From positions 62,001 through 126,000 of the forward strand of contig QXCR01000088.1 of NCBI GenBank assembly GCA_004380135.1: DNA of 64,000 bases. Direction: 5' to 3'. This document shows, in pieces, positions 44,935-56,994 of the stretch. This DNA is from Stemphylium vesicarium (taxonomy: Eukaryota > Ascomycota > Dothideomycetes > Pleosporales > Pleosporaceae). Every line of letters starts with the position of its first letter. Positions within the stretch are counted from its first letter, which is position 1. The position numbers were made by a program, and so were the translations under genes. A model generated the notes under the pieces. The model was not told where the DNA came from, did no database searches, and worked only from the letters and a program-made list of their open reading frames with translations.

Positions 44935-47247
44935 ATGGCCGTAACACTAAAGCGCAAACGGGGCGCCGTTTCGTACAAGGAGCCCAGTAGCGATGACAAC
45001 CTCTCCGATAGCTCTGGCCAGGAGCGAAGCACCCAAAAGCGCACCCTCCCTACCCGCCGATCAACCCGGCGCATACAAGCCGTCGACGAGGTGTTGAGCG
45101 AGAGCGAGCACCATCTGCCCGAACCCGCCCCTGTGCAGCGTCAACGACCTTCTCGCAACCCACGAGGTCGGGGTAGGCGGAGAATATCATACAAAGATGT
45201 CAGCTCGGACGAAGACGAGGAAGATGCCGATGCCGACTTTGAGGTAGAAGAACGGGTCATGACAGTACGAACAAGGCCACAACCGAGTGCGCCCCCGTCC
45301 TCTCGCGCGCAAAAGACGCGGGGTGCGAAAGGCAGTAAATCTCGGCGTAAAGCTGTCTTGGGTGCACCGCTTGCGCCGAACAACGGAATGCGCACAGAGC
45401 AGAAAGTGGCGAGCATTCCCACAGATGGAAACATACCAGTATGTTGATACCCCATGTCAATTGCTTAATTGCTACACGACCACACATGCTAATCCGCAAC
45501 CTTTTAGGCATGGGCGTCGCTGCCATACCACGTTCTCCTCCAAATCTTCGTATACGCCTCACATCCGCTCCACGACGAGAACATGAAGCCCACCTCTGCG
45601 ATTCCGTGGCTTGTACACATGGCGAGAATGTGCTCTACGTTCGCGAAACCGGCCTTGACAGCCTTGTACCGCAACCCACCCATATTCGCCACCAGACAAA
45701 CGCGGAGAGACCTCGTCCACCACCTCATCACACCTCCGTCGGGAGCGCATGACGACTACCGGGTCATGGTAAAGCGGCTAGAGCTGGATGCTACGCAAAT
45801 GAATGCACTTACCGACCCTACCAACAGCGTAGCAGATCTTGCAGCCCTCGTCCGATCCTTGACCACACTACGTGAGATTGACATCTTTGATCCCATGGAT
45901 AGACCGCCCTTTCGACCACGACTTCGGCGAGTCCGCCGCTGGGTATATCCACATGCACTTTTCGAAGCACTGCGGCAGACCAGCCTTCGCTTAAGAAGCT
46001 GGCGATGGAACAATGCCTTCTGTAGCCAGGGTCCATCCCGGATGGGTCAGGGCCCTCTGTGGATGAAGGGTATCCATGCAGATGCCGCATTCCAGAGCCT
46101 CCGCGACGTGACGCTCACAAAATTTCACCCTGAAGTTAGCCGAGGTGATAGCGACGATGCTCAGAATGAGCCAACAGTAGAAGAACTATGGGCGTCTGCA
46201 TTGGCAGTGCTGCCTAATCTCAGGAGCTTGACGTTTGAGACTTGTGGAATCGTTAGCGGTCGACTACTACCTCTATTACCCAATAACCTCGTCAGCCTGA
46301 GTCTCATCAACTGTGGCGAGTTGCTCTCGGATGCTTTCCACGCGTTCTTGGGTACACATGGTGCGCAGCTAGAGGAGTTGGTGCTAAACCACAATCAAGC
46401 GCTCGACCTGTCCTTTCTCGTCGATCTGAAAAACTCGTGTCCTAAGCTTGAAGTGTTGAGGATAGACACGACTTACTACAGCTCCCTTACCATGTCATCT
46501 GACAACGAGCCCCTCTATGAAACCCTGTTGGGCGAGAACGAGATACCCAGTTGGCCGTCTACATTGCGAACGGTCGAGATGCAGTATCTACGGAACTGGA
46601 ACTCGACATCGGCTGCCAACTTTTTCAACTCGCTGATTGACTCGGCCGAGAACCTACCTTGCCTCCAGGAAATTACCATTGTAGCAATGGTGGATACGGA
46701 CTGGCGGCAGCGAGCAGAGTTCAGGCAGAAGTGGACTGCCAAGTTCAAGAAAGTATTTGCCAGAAAGTGGGAAGCGCCGGATCCCCATCTCGTATCCCTG
46801 CGAGCATTCAGAGAATCGAAGGAACAGATTGGTGACGAAGACAAGGTGGACTCTTTCATCGAGGGCGTGTCAGAGGAGTTATCGAAGAAGGCCGAGTCTG
46901 TCATTGCAAATGACAGCGACAGCGATAGCGATGTACCTTTGCTGCCGTCACGTGCTCCGAAGCAAGACGAGGGCTGGGGCTCGAAGCGGCTCCGGTCTCG
47001 CTCAAAAGCAGCCAGCTACGACGAGGAGTCTGGTGAAGACTCTGAAGAAGCTGCGGAATCGGCTGAAGAAGAGGATCTGTTTGTGCAGGGTCGATGTCAC
47101 ACGGTCATCTTCCGCATCGATAACTTCCGCCCGCGCGAGGAGATCTTCAACGAGGCCGACTTTCTGGATGCGGAACCCAGCGGGGATGAAGAGTGGAACG
47201 GCAATGAAGACAACGATCATGATGATGGGGGCGGGTATGCATGGTGA
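44935..47247 (+). CDS. F-box / leucine-rich-repeat protein
   Basis: Two exons, 44935-45438 and 45508-47247, give 747 residues from MAVTLKRKRGAVSYKE. The first exon is basic and acidic by turns, with an RGRGRRR patch that suggests nuclear location. The second exon opens with WASLPYHVLLQIFVYASHPL, an F-box that would bind Skp1 in an SCF ubiquitin ligase. Leucine-rich repeats follow (LPNLRSLTFETCGIVSG, LPNNLVSLSLINCGELL, LEELVLNHNQALDLSFL, CPKLEVLRIDTTYY) as the likely substrate-binding part. The acidic C-terminus (NDSDSDSDVPLLPS, EESGEDSEEAAESAEEEDLF) ends in GGGYAW. The substrate is unknown. Rad7-like proteins share the LRR layout, but no Rad7-specific mark was seen. Confidence 0.75.
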
Positions 47248-47882
47248 GGCGTGGTTGGGAATTTGAAAGTACATTTATTTTGCCGCTCAAGGAGTCTTCC
47301 AGGGCTTCTCACGGGGTATGACGACATCAACCGTTGACATGCACCGTTGACATGCACGCTTAGACCAGGACATGATTGTGCATTGGGAAGGCGTTGAATT
47401 GGTTACATATCTAGATATCCGTGTATTAGTATTGGGCCTGGATCGGGCTCGCGGGTTGGGCTGCGGCTTTATCGTCGCTAGTAATAACAGGCCGGTAGTG
47501 TCTCAGCCACACGTAGAACATGGTCATAACGAGGGCTTTTTAAAATTGGCATTGGGTGTGGTCAGCTGTGATGTGTGGTAGCAATGCTTCCAGTCAGCTG
47601 AAAGAGAGGGTGGTCGCCTTCGCACATGCGTCACTGTCCGGACTGCGCGTAGTGCACAGCCTCGCAGAGCATCCCAGCACTCATCCCAGCCAATCCCCAC
47701 CATGACCGCTAACCCACCCATTGCTGTTCGCACTCCTGTCATATAACCGCCTGTCGGCCATGTATGGATAGCCTCGACCGCCTCTCTCTCATTCCTTCCC
47801 TTTACACGCCGCGCCTTCCTCCCCCTCATCTCTCACTCCCTTCCCTTGAACCAAACCCGCATCCCACCTTCACAGCGGCAAC
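47248..47882. other. Intergenic, upstream of WW-domain gene
   Basis: 635 bases with no supported gene. The last 110 bases before the ATG at 47883 are very rich in C and T, a likely leader. Confidence 0.45.
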
Positions 47883-49384
47883 ATGGCGGTGCCGACTCCC
47901 CCAATCCCGCCTGTCTCGCCAGACTCGGGCCCTACCGACCCTACGCTCCCCAAGCTTCCCGCAGGATGGATAGCACAGTGGGATAACACGTAAGTTGCTC
48001 TTGCAATCACGCGAAGAGTTCTGGCTGCCCCGCCTTCGCACCACATGCTCCGCGACATGGCGACACCGCTAACAGATGCGCAGATCTCGAAAGTACTACT
48101 GTAAGTAGTCTTGGCCCTACACTCGCTCTCACGTTACCTCGCCATCTCACGCCCGCGCACGTGTTAACACGTTTGAACAGATGTCCAGATTAGCACCGGC
48201 GTTTCGCAATGGGAACTGCCCACCAGCGAAGCCCCCGTCGGTGGCAGCTCGAGCCACAGCACACCCGCACAGCAAACAAACCCCTACAACAGGCCAGAGG
48301 GCGCTCTAGGCCCAGATGCCGGCGATGGAACAAGAGGCATGGGCGACGGCCCGACCGGTGACCGAGGTGGTGGATTGGGCGTATGAAATACCGCATTTGG
48401 GCATCAATGAGGCTGGACTGACAAGGGAATAGGGCTTCGCTATGAATGCCCTCATGGGCAACAAACAGAGCAACGGCGGTCACGGGGGCGGCTCTGGAAA
48501 TCTCGTCGGCCAACTCGCCGGTTCGTTCCTGGGAGGCGGAAAGCAACACGGCAGCTCATCTGGTGGACACTCAAGTGGCGGTGGTGGCGGCGCAGGCCAG
48601 CTCGTCGGCCAACTTGCTAGTGGCTTGCTAGGTGGTGGAAAGCAGCATGGTAGTTCTGGCGGACAGCATGGTGGCAGCTCCGGTCATGGTTCCAGCGGCG
48701 GTGGCCTTGGAAGCATGCTCGGTGGTGTCCTAGGTGGAGGATCGGTATGTACTATTGGTCGGGATATGAACACGACGCGCTGACAGACTGTAGCATGGCA
48801 AGCCCAACAACGATTACGGCTACAGCAATTCTGGCGCCCCCTCAGGCGGATCCTACACTGGCACCGCCCCGCCATCCTCGTACAACCCTGGCGCGCAGTA
48901 CGGTAGTGGCCCTCCAAGTCACTCGGGCCATGCAACGGCTTCTGGACAATCCTTTGGCCAGAGCCACGGAGGTTATGGCTCGCAACAACATACCCCTCAG
49001 CCACAGCAGGGACACGGCTATGGCTCGCAGGCTGGCTTCGGTGGACAGTCAGGTTACGGTGGTCCGGCTCCTGGCTACGGCCAAGGACCACCATCAGGCC
49101 CTGGTGGCTATGGACAGCAAGGTACGACACCGTCACTTTTAGACTGACATGATGGAACTAACGGATATTCAGCTGGGTATGGAGGTCCAGCATACGGTGC
49201 GCCTCCCGGCCCCTACGGCGGCCCAGGAAACTATGATAACCACCAGCACAACCAGTACGGCGGCGCCCCAACACACCAAAACGCCTACGGCGGGCAACAG
49301 TACCCTCCTCCCCCCGGCGGTCACGCAGGCGGCTACGGCGGTCCCCCTGGCGGTCACCACACACCCCAGCCCGGCTGGCAGTAA
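47883..49384 (+). CDS. WW-domain protein with long glycine-rich low-complexity tail
   Basis: Six exons fit: 47883-47989, 48084-48100 (17 bases), 48181-48380, 48433-48744, 48794-49121, 49173-49384, giving 391 residues. The WW domain is spread over the first three exons: LPAGWIAQWDNT, SRKYYYVQ (through the tiny exon) and ISTGVSQWELP. It should bind proline-rich ligands. The rest is Gly/Ser/Gln/Tyr-rich and prion-like. It contains a repeated hydrophobic module, NLVGQLAGSFLGGGKQHGSS and QLVGQLASGLLGGGKQHGSS, followed by a shorter GLGSMLGGVLGGGS. Tyr-Gly-Gly units run to the end. Such a tail favours condensates or adhesion-like self-association; the function is not known. Confidence 0.8.
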
Positions 49385-49920
49385 GCCTCTCGCGAACTTC
49401 AAATGTTCAAGTCGCAGGGCTAGACATGCGCGAGGATCCGCTGGAAAAGTTCTATATTCTTGGTCATCTTCTCATCACGGACATACAGGTTTAGGAAGAA
49501 GGGCAGCCAAAAGGGGCGGGATAATTGTCTGAGCGACTTTTCTTCTTCAATCTGAAATGGCAAAGGGGGGAATAGCAGACGCATGGGTCTTTGCTAGGCG
49601 AAGAAGCAACAGCCGTTTTTCTCCTCTTCTTCTTTATTTTCTTCATCTTCCTCCTTTCTTCCAGAATTGTAGAATTTGTCAACGAAACCATTTCCCTTTC
49701 TGTGTCTTCTCCGCGACTCGATGGTGTGGCGAGCAATACTCCGTTGCTTGCTTGCTTCCACCGTTGAACCGACCCGGAATCCTTTCTCCGTCTAGAGGGA
49801 TGTGTTCGTGTCTTCGGTCCCCAAGTGCCGATGCGGCCTCTCGCGCGATGCGGACTGCGTAAATGCACACTTTATATGCGCTCGATCCAAACCCATTCTT
49901 CACATCCATCCAGCCCCCGT
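49385..49920. terminator. Convergent 3' region
   Basis: The 536 bases between the WW-domain gene (+) and the POP8-like gene (-) contain T/C-rich DNA and no supported gene. Confidence 0.4.
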
Positions 49921-50583
49921 TCACCCAAACAACGCCCTCCCATCTCCGTCCCCATCCCCTTCTCCCACTCCTAACAGCCCCAAGCTCCCCTTACACCCAA
50001 CAACCCTCCACGCAACATCCACCTTCCCCCCATCACAATTATCGCTGCCAAACAATTCTGCCCCCTCCACGCTGCCAACCCACCCACTAACCGCCGCTAC
50101 TACACCTCTAACATCTGCCCTCGGCAGCCTGACCCACACGTTCCGTCCGCTTGTCTTCAGGATATCGAGCGGGATCGCGGTGCCCGTTGTGCCGAGGTAG
50201 GATCGTAGGGCGGAGGATAGGAGGGTAGATGTACGGATGGGGCTTAGATCTGGTGTAGGCGCAGTGGGGTTGGAAGCGGTGGAGGTGGAAGAGGTGGTAA
50301 GGGCGCTGGGAGTAACGAGCACGAGGTGTAGGTAGCACCAGCTTGTTTTGCGGAATGTGGTTTGGAAGAGTATGTGTTGTTGCTTGTCCATCTGAGCGTC
50401 TTTCCGCTTACGCTTTTTGGGGTTCGATGTCGTATCGGCCATGGTTGTATCTGCGTCTATGTCTGTGGTCGTGGTTGTGTTGGTTTCTGGAGAAGTGGAT
50501 GCGCCCGTGGGGTTTGATGCTGCGGTTGCGTACGCGGGGGGCGCGGATGAGGGTGAAGGTTTAGAAGGGGGTAGCGGCGCCAT
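49921..50583 (-). CDS. RNase P/MRP protein subunit, POP8/Rpp14-like
   Basis: A single exon from MAPLPPSKPSPS encodes 220 residues. After a disordered N-terminus with a nuclear-type basic patch (NPKKRKRKDAQMDKQQ), the fold begins at RKTSWCYLHLVLV. It continues LSSALRSYLGTTGTAIPLDI, SGRNVWVRLPRADVRGVVAA and VAWRVVGCKGSLGLLG. This strand-helix-strand order matches the Rpp14/Pop5 family, of which Pop8 is the fungal member that starts with such a W-x-Y-hydrophobic strand. These proteins are part of nuclear RNase P and MRP, which process tRNA and rRNA precursors. The frame is open upstream to about 50860 with further ATGs, so a longer start is possible. The family call rests on recognition by eye. 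Confidence 0.62.
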   Translation of the reverse strand: MAPLPPSKPSPSSAPPAYATAASNPTGASTSPETNTTTTTDIDADTTMADTTSNPKKRKRKDAQMDKQQHILFQTTFRKTSWCYLHLVLVTPSALTTSSTSTASNPTAPTPDLSPIRTSTLLSSALRSYLGTTGTAIPLDILKTSGRNVWVRLPRADVRGVVAAVSGWVGSVEGAELFGSDNCDGGKVDVAWRVVGCKGSLGLLGVGEGDGDGDGRALFG

Positions 50584-51295
50584 TGCGATTTTTGCTGTGT
50601 GGATGCGCGTGGACTTGGGAGCTTGAAAGTGTGCTGGTTCCGAGTTCCAGATTGGAAAGCTCCGGCGGGTTGACGCGAAAGTTTTGGCGGGGTTAACTAG
50701 CGCGCCTTTTGTCTTACCTCCGCAATCCGCTCGTCGCTTGTTCCTCGGTCGCCCAGAGATGAACCGAACGTCAGCAAGGGATGCGGGAGTAGTCGTGTCA
50801 CGACATTCATAAGAAATGTAAGTGTGTTTTTCGTAGCTTTTCATTAGTCTTTCACGCATGCATCCTCCCCTTGATGACTCCCGCCATCCGCCTGAAGACA
50901 TCTATACATGCCTCATCTCTCCTCCCATCTCCACCACCACAGATTGCCTGATTTGGAACCAGGACTTGATCGAGATACCCGGTAGCTACCAAAATGCCCA
51001 ATGGGACTTTATACAAAAGATATGCCCAAACTGATGGGACTTGATACACAAATAGGGGTGGGGATGAGAAAGAAGCCGGCCCTTAGGTTATCGACTTCAA
51101 CCACCTTGTTTCCCACCGCATAAACGCAAAGAAAGAGCCGCCAGGCTAGGGGTATCATATGCTGCAGTAATTTTCTCCAAAACGCCGCCGGAAACGCCAA
51201 TGGTAGGAATTTCAGGATCGGTAATAACACGGTATAAGTAGGGATAGAACGATAGCCGTGGCTAAGGAACTGGGTGAAGAACTCAAGAGACAAGC
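50584..51295. other. Intergenic between POP8-like and coiled-coil genes
   Basis: 712 bases holding the POP8-like promoter and the 3' UTR of the coiled-coil gene, both on the minus strand. No other gene is supported. Confidence 0.4.
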
Positions 51296-54200
51296 TTACT
51301 GCTTGCTCTTGTCCCCTCTCTTTCCTTTGTCGGTACTGGTCTCGCCGTTCGTTTCGGCCGGCTGGCCGAGTGCTGGAAGATAGCACTCCCACTCCACTTT
51401 GAGCGGAGCGACGGGAAGGTTTTGATTCATGTTCTCGACAACCTGTTGGAGTTGCGCCAAGACGGTGAGAACTGTACCAAATAAGCCAAAAAAGTCCCGA
51501 TTTGGTTGGATGAGTGTTTTGTTGATCTTGTTAAACTCGGATCGGTGTTCAGAGGCTGCCGTCTTAACCTCGTCGACCCATCCGATAACTTCGGAGATCC
51601 GAGGCTTGAGATCGTTCACATCGTCCTTGATTCGCTTCTCAACCTTGACGCGCTGGTCGTGCTCATCGCCAAAGATCTTGCGCAGCTCTTGTAGCTTGGT
51701 AGAACGCTCTTCTCGCTCCGTGCGCAAATCTTTTTGCAGATGATAGATCCCTTTCTCCACATCCCGCAGCGCTTCAGCTTTTGCAAGGGGCGAGTCGGCT
51801 GATTTCAACTCTTGTATAGACGCTTGTAACAACGATATAGCCTTTTGGTTCGTCCGTACATGCTCGTCGACTTTGGTAACAGCGTGATCAGCCTGGGTGA
51901 TTGCCTTCTCTACGTCGGTACATGCCTGATCAACCTTGGCCAGAGTCTGCGGAGACCACTGTTGAGTAAGGGCTTGCAATTGTGAAACTTCGTTTGCCAG
52001 GTGTTGCAGGTGAGAGGCGCGATCCACAAGACTCCGCAGCTGCGCAGTATTTTGGGACAGATACCTTAGATCGTTTGAGCTTGACAAAATCCAACCAATT
52101 TGGTCGTGAAATGTCATGAGCTGGTTGATTTCCTGCCGGGCTTTAGTTGCGTCTTGTATCAGGGTCGCGCTTGTCGGATACATCTGCGCGAACCAATGAG
52201 CCATTTTTTGATAGATTTCGTCGGTGCTGATGTTCTGGTATCGGGTTTCAAGATCTCTCACTGCAATGACAATAGCGTCAATCCGCCGTCGACCATCAAC
52301 CGTGTCGGCCTTCCTCGATAGCTCTGCTATCCTGTTTTGGTTTTCCGACTGCAAGGTAGACATTTCGTTCCTGAAGTTGGATGTCATTACTGCAAGGGCA
52401 CGGAGCTGAGATTGCTGCTCTCCATCAAAACTGCACTGCTGGACCGGGGCGTAGGTGGCCAGTCTCTCGTTTATAGTGCTAAGCTCCGTCTCAACCATGG
52501 ACTTGAACGGGTCGAAATGTTTCTCGAAAAGCCCTGGGACAACGTCCTGTACGGTCTTGATTGCACCATCGTGGTCATGAGCCATATTCCAAACCTTTTC
52601 CAGGCTGGTAAACAATGTCTCGAGATCTGACTGCACCTCACTTATCTGCTGCCCTAGCAGGTCTACAACAGACGAGGGGGTAGCTTCAGATGTGTTTCCC
52701 GGTTGATCGGCTACGATTGGTGAACTGCTCAAACGCACATCGAGTTGGGCGAGACGGCCCTGGAGAGCCGCGATTTGACCATTGTATGCGTTGAAATTTT
52801 GTAATGTTTGCTCAATATTCGCAAGTCGCTGATCGGTATGTTCGAAAGTTGACTTGAAGCCATTGTCTCCTTGTACCGCTTCCTGGAGGTCGTGAAGGTC
52901 TTTGGCGAGCTGCTCCACGCGTGAATCGGAAACGCCCAGGCTAGGCGATGAGGGGACGGGGGCGTTCGAAGTAGGCGGCGATGTAATAGCCGTCTCGACT
53001 TTCCTAAAGGCCGGTCCTCGGTTCAGTCGCTCGAGCTCCTCTACGCGTGTAACTAGCTTCCCGATGTCCACTAGGCCAATAGACCCCTGGACCTTGGTCA
53101 GCCTCTCCAGAACCGTCTTCTTGGTGTGCTTATAGTCCTTTTCAATGGGCCCGATACATTTGAAGATGGCGTCCTCAAGTTCTCCAAACTGTATCGCAGA
53201 TTTCTGAAGCTTCGAAATGGTCTTCTCCAAATCCTGGCGATACTCGTTGAACTCCTCGATGTCGTCCTTGAACTTCTTGATATTGTCCATGCATCGATCC
53301 GAGTCTTTCTCAAAGCAACCAAAGCACTTTCTGCTATCCTTGAACTCCTTGAACTCTTTCTCTACTCCCGAAGCTTTACTGTAAGTCTTAGAGTCGCTGG
53401 TCTCGAGATCTTTGGTCTTGGTATAGAGGTCAGTCAATTGCGAAGGAATAGGGCCGACCGTTTGTTGCAAACCCCCCACTCTCTCGGTAACTTCATCGAG
53501 ATTTTTGTCGGTTTTCTTGAGAGATTCTTCCACAGCTGAAATGCGCTTGGCAAGCTTTTCCTCCGCCGTCGGTATCGCCCTGCTTAGGACTCTTTTGGCA
53601 GATGTGGTTTCATCGACAACTTCTTCTATGACTAGTTTTTTCATGGCTTGCTCGGAAAAGGCCTGCGGCTGCGCGTCTTTCCATGTGGTCAGAGTCTCGA
53701 TACCGGTCTTTTGTACCTCTGTCGCATGCTTCAACACAGTAATTTCGCCTTCCAATTCGGTGATTTTTGCTACAGCACTCTTTGCTTCTGCAGCTTGAGT
53801 GACGGCAAGCTCGATATCTTTTTTGTGAGCCTGGAGATCAGTTGCCAGGCCTTCAACGTTGTCTAAGACGTCCAATCGACCAATTTTAGGCTTGAGTTGA
53901 TAGATCTCTTCCTGGAGACTAGGCAGGGCCGCTGTTATAGTATCCAGTTGATCCAACTTAGGCTTCAGTTCCACTAGACTCTGCTGCAGGCCGTGAACAT
54001 CAGAGGTTAGTGAGGATGTCTCGAGCGCACCCAAGCGAGCAACTATGTGTGGGAGCGCTTCAGAGACCCTTGGCTCTTGCTCTACCTGATGTGCTACACC
54101 ATTAAAACGTTCAAAGCAGTCTTCCATTTTCTTTAGTCTGTTGGTAAGATTATCCCTCTCCTTCTTAAGTTGAGCGATGTCGATCTGCTGGGCCACGAGC

Positions 54201-54800
54201 CTGGCGTCAATGTGGTTGTTTACAGTAGAGGGTGCCTCGGCTGTGTTGACCTGAACGCCATCGGCTATAGCTCGTCGTCTGTCCTTCAGCCTTCGAAGCG
54301 ATTGCAAGCTAATTGGAGAGTTGTCCTGCATTGCACTTGAATGTTGCCTTGATCCCGCTGGCAGCATAGAAGGGACCGGGGGAGCCACGTAATTAGTGGG
54401 AGTGGACACTCCGCTACCTATGCTACTGGGGGACATGACGCGAGCATCGTGTGAGAATGATTGATCTTCTCGGCCTAGGTCCTCTCGGAAACGCCTCCCA
54501 TAAACAGTGTCGACAGATCTGTTGCGGTCAGAAGAGAGTTGGTGACCAGTTGACAGCTTGGGTGGCTTGGGTGGCAGGCCAGCAAAGGAACTCTTCCTCG
54601 ACAGTGGCGGGCTCGGGATTTTTGAATTTCCCAGTTTGGCGTACTATGGACTTGTCAGCTGTGAAGGATCCGCGGTGGAATACATAGCGGACCCTGTCTT
54701 GCAGCGCCGACCTCGGTTCTGACGAACGACTTCGTTTATCAGGAGGGCTGTTGCCGCGAGGGTGAGATTCCAAAGGCCTTTTACCAAGACGCGAACTCAT
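51296..54800 (-). CDS. Large coiled-coil protein of unknown function
   Basis: The main exon 54643-51296 and a short first exon starting at 54800 (ending at 54693 or 54684) give about 1,152 residues. The upstream part reads GNSKIPSPPLSRKSSFAGL and on through PPKPPKLSTGHQLSSDRN in the same frame as the long ORF, so the first in-frame ATG at 54436 is too late. The first exon (MSSRLGKRPLESHPRGNSPP, DKRSRSS) and about 150 further residues are disordered and basic, fitting a nuclear protein. From about residue 170 to the end it is almost all heptad-type coiled coil. A break near the middle carries a cysteine cluster, KCFGCFEKDSDRC. The exact first donor site is uncertain (49- or 40-base intron). 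I recognise no family; a structural role at chromosomes, spindle or nuclear envelope is possible. Confidence 0.65.
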
Positions 54801-55429
54801 CGAGCCGCTGTACACAGGTGAATGGACTGGGGTATGGGGGCATCAAGCAGACTGCCATGGCGTTAGTAAATGTGATCACGTGAGAAGTTACTGTGAAGAT
54901 GTGCTCGCCCGAAACGTGCTGAACCCCGTCTGCAATGGGAGATGCAGAGAGACCATGACGTACTCTGGTCGTGGAAGATGATGGACGAGACGCGATTGGC
55001 GCCGGCGTGGTGCCGCGTTGTATTGTTCTGTCAAGACTTTAGGGACTGAAGGATGCCTGTGCATGTCTGTGCACCTACAGTGCAAGAAGAATCCAGGCAG
55101 GAGCCGCAGCTGCACTCAGCCAATGGAGCGATTGGAGGCAGAAGCAGCAGAATAGATGAGACTAATGGAGAAAGGCGCGGGATGAGAAAATCAATTGATT
55201 TATATAGTGAAGGGAGAAACGCCAATCGTCTTAGCAGCTAGGGGGGTTACACGCCAGCATCGAGGTGATAGGTCGGGGCAGTCGCGTCAACGCGCCCATC
55301 GAACTAAATAGCAAACGGCGGAACCCAGACGCCGAACCGTGCACCCTAGCCCTGGAGCTTCTGCTGCGCGACCGCGAAATGTTGCTGTCGCAATAACGAC
55401 GCCCAGAATTACCTTTAGTAGACATCATC
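54801..55429. promoter_or_regulatory. Divergent intergenic region, coiled-coil gene / RVB2
   Basis: 629 bases between two divergent starts, expected to hold both promoters. No other gene is supported. Confidence 0.45.
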
Positions 55430-56994
55430 ATGGCCATGGTACGTGTCGGAGAGGGAGTTGGCGCCTTGTATCTTCACCACTGACATTGCATAGCCCATCA
55501 CCACCATCGCCGAGAGCAAGGAGCTCCGAGGCCTCAACCTCATCGCCGCGCATTCACACATTCGCGGTCTCGGTGTCGACGATGACACGCTCGAGCCCAA
55601 GGTCTCGTCGCAGGGCCTGGTTGGGCAGGAGAAGGCGCGAAAGGCGGCGGCTGTGATCCTCAAAATGGCACGAGATGGCAAGATTGCTGGTCGCGCAGTC
55701 TTAATTGCTGGCCCGCCCAGCACAGGAAAGACGGCCATCGCAATGGGCATGGCCCAGTCGCTGGGCCCCGACGTGCCTTTTACCATGCTTGCCTCGTCTG
55801 AAATCTTCTCACTGGAGATGTCCAAGACTGAAGCGCTCACACAAGCTTTCCGCAAGTCGATTGGCGTACGGATAACAGAGGAGAGCGAGGTCATCGAGGG
55901 AGAGGTGGTGGAGATACAGATCGACCGCAGCGTCACAGGGGTGAGTACGAAGGGGGACGGACGACAGTAGCTGTACTGACCTGAAATGCAGAGCAACAAG
56001 CAGGGAAAGCTCACCATCAAGACAACCGACATGGAGACGGTCTACGACATGGGCACCAAGATGATTGACGCCATGACAAAGGAAAAGGTCATGGCCGGCG
56101 ACATCATCTCCATCGACAAGGCCTCGGGCAAGATCACGAAGCTCGGCCGCTCATACACGCGCTCACGAGACTACGACGCAATGGGCATCGACACCAAATT
56201 CGTACAATGTCCCGAGGGCGAGCTGCAGCAGCGGCGCGAGGTGGTACACACGGTCAGTTTGCACGAGATTGATGTCATCAACTCGAGGACTCAGGGCTTC
56301 TTGGCCCTATTCTCAGGCGACACAGGCGAGATCCGCAGCGAGGTGCGCGACCAGATCAACACCAAGGTGGCTGAGTGGAAAGAGGAGGGCAAGGCGACTA
56401 TTGTTCCCGGTGTGCTGTTCATCGACGAGGTTCACATGCTCGACATTGAGTGCTTCTCATTCGTCAACCGCGCACTCGAGGATGAGCTGGCTCCGATTGT
56501 CATCATGGCTAGCAACAGGGGAAACACACAGATACGCGGGACCGACTACAGATCACCACACGGACTACCGCTGGACTTTTTAGATCGTGTAGTCATTGTC
56601 AACACACATGCATACTCGTCGGAAGAGATGCAGCAAATCATCTCGATAAGAGCCCAAGAGGAAGAGGTCGACGTCTCTCCCGATGCTCTAGCACTGCTCA
56701 CCAAGATTGGTCAGGAGACCGGACTACGTTACGCCAGCAACCTGATCACCACATCCGACCTGATACGCAAGAAGAGGAGCGGTCCCGAGGTTACCATTGA
56801 GGATGTGCAGCGGAGCTTCGCCCTTTTCTACGACCCCACCAGAAGTGTAAAGGTAAGTTTACCGAAATAACTTGTCTTGGACGGTGCTAACACGATGATA
56901 GTTCGTTTCCGACTCGGAGAAGCGCCTGATTGGCGATGCAGGCGATGTGTCCTTTGCGATCGCGAGCGGCACCGACGTAATGGATGTGTCGTAG
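55430..56994 (+). CDS. RVB2: RuvB-like helicase 2 (RVB2/Reptin)
   Basis: Four exons, 55430-55438 (only 9 bases, MAM), 55494-55940, 55992-56852 and 56902-56994, give 469 residues, the usual size. After MAMPITTIAESKELRGLNLI comes AAHSHIRGLGVDDD, Walker A GPPSTGKTA, the domain II insertion (about residues 130-240), Walker B FIDEVHMLDIE, sensor 1 MASNRG, the arginine finger region LPLDFLDR, and sensor 2 TGLRYASNLI. Rvb2 forms a heterohexamer with Rvb1 and works in INO80, SWR1, and TIP60 chromatin complexes and in snoRNP assembly with R2TP. It is a nuclear essential ATPase in yeast. The gene is divergent from the coiled-coil gene. Confidence 0.95.

Noticed and set aside
54436..54800. Start of the coiled-coil protein at the ATG 54436
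   Set aside because: The same frame continues upstream with proline-rich coding-like sequence and an acceptor at 54644, and a separate first exon with an ATG at 54800 fits better.
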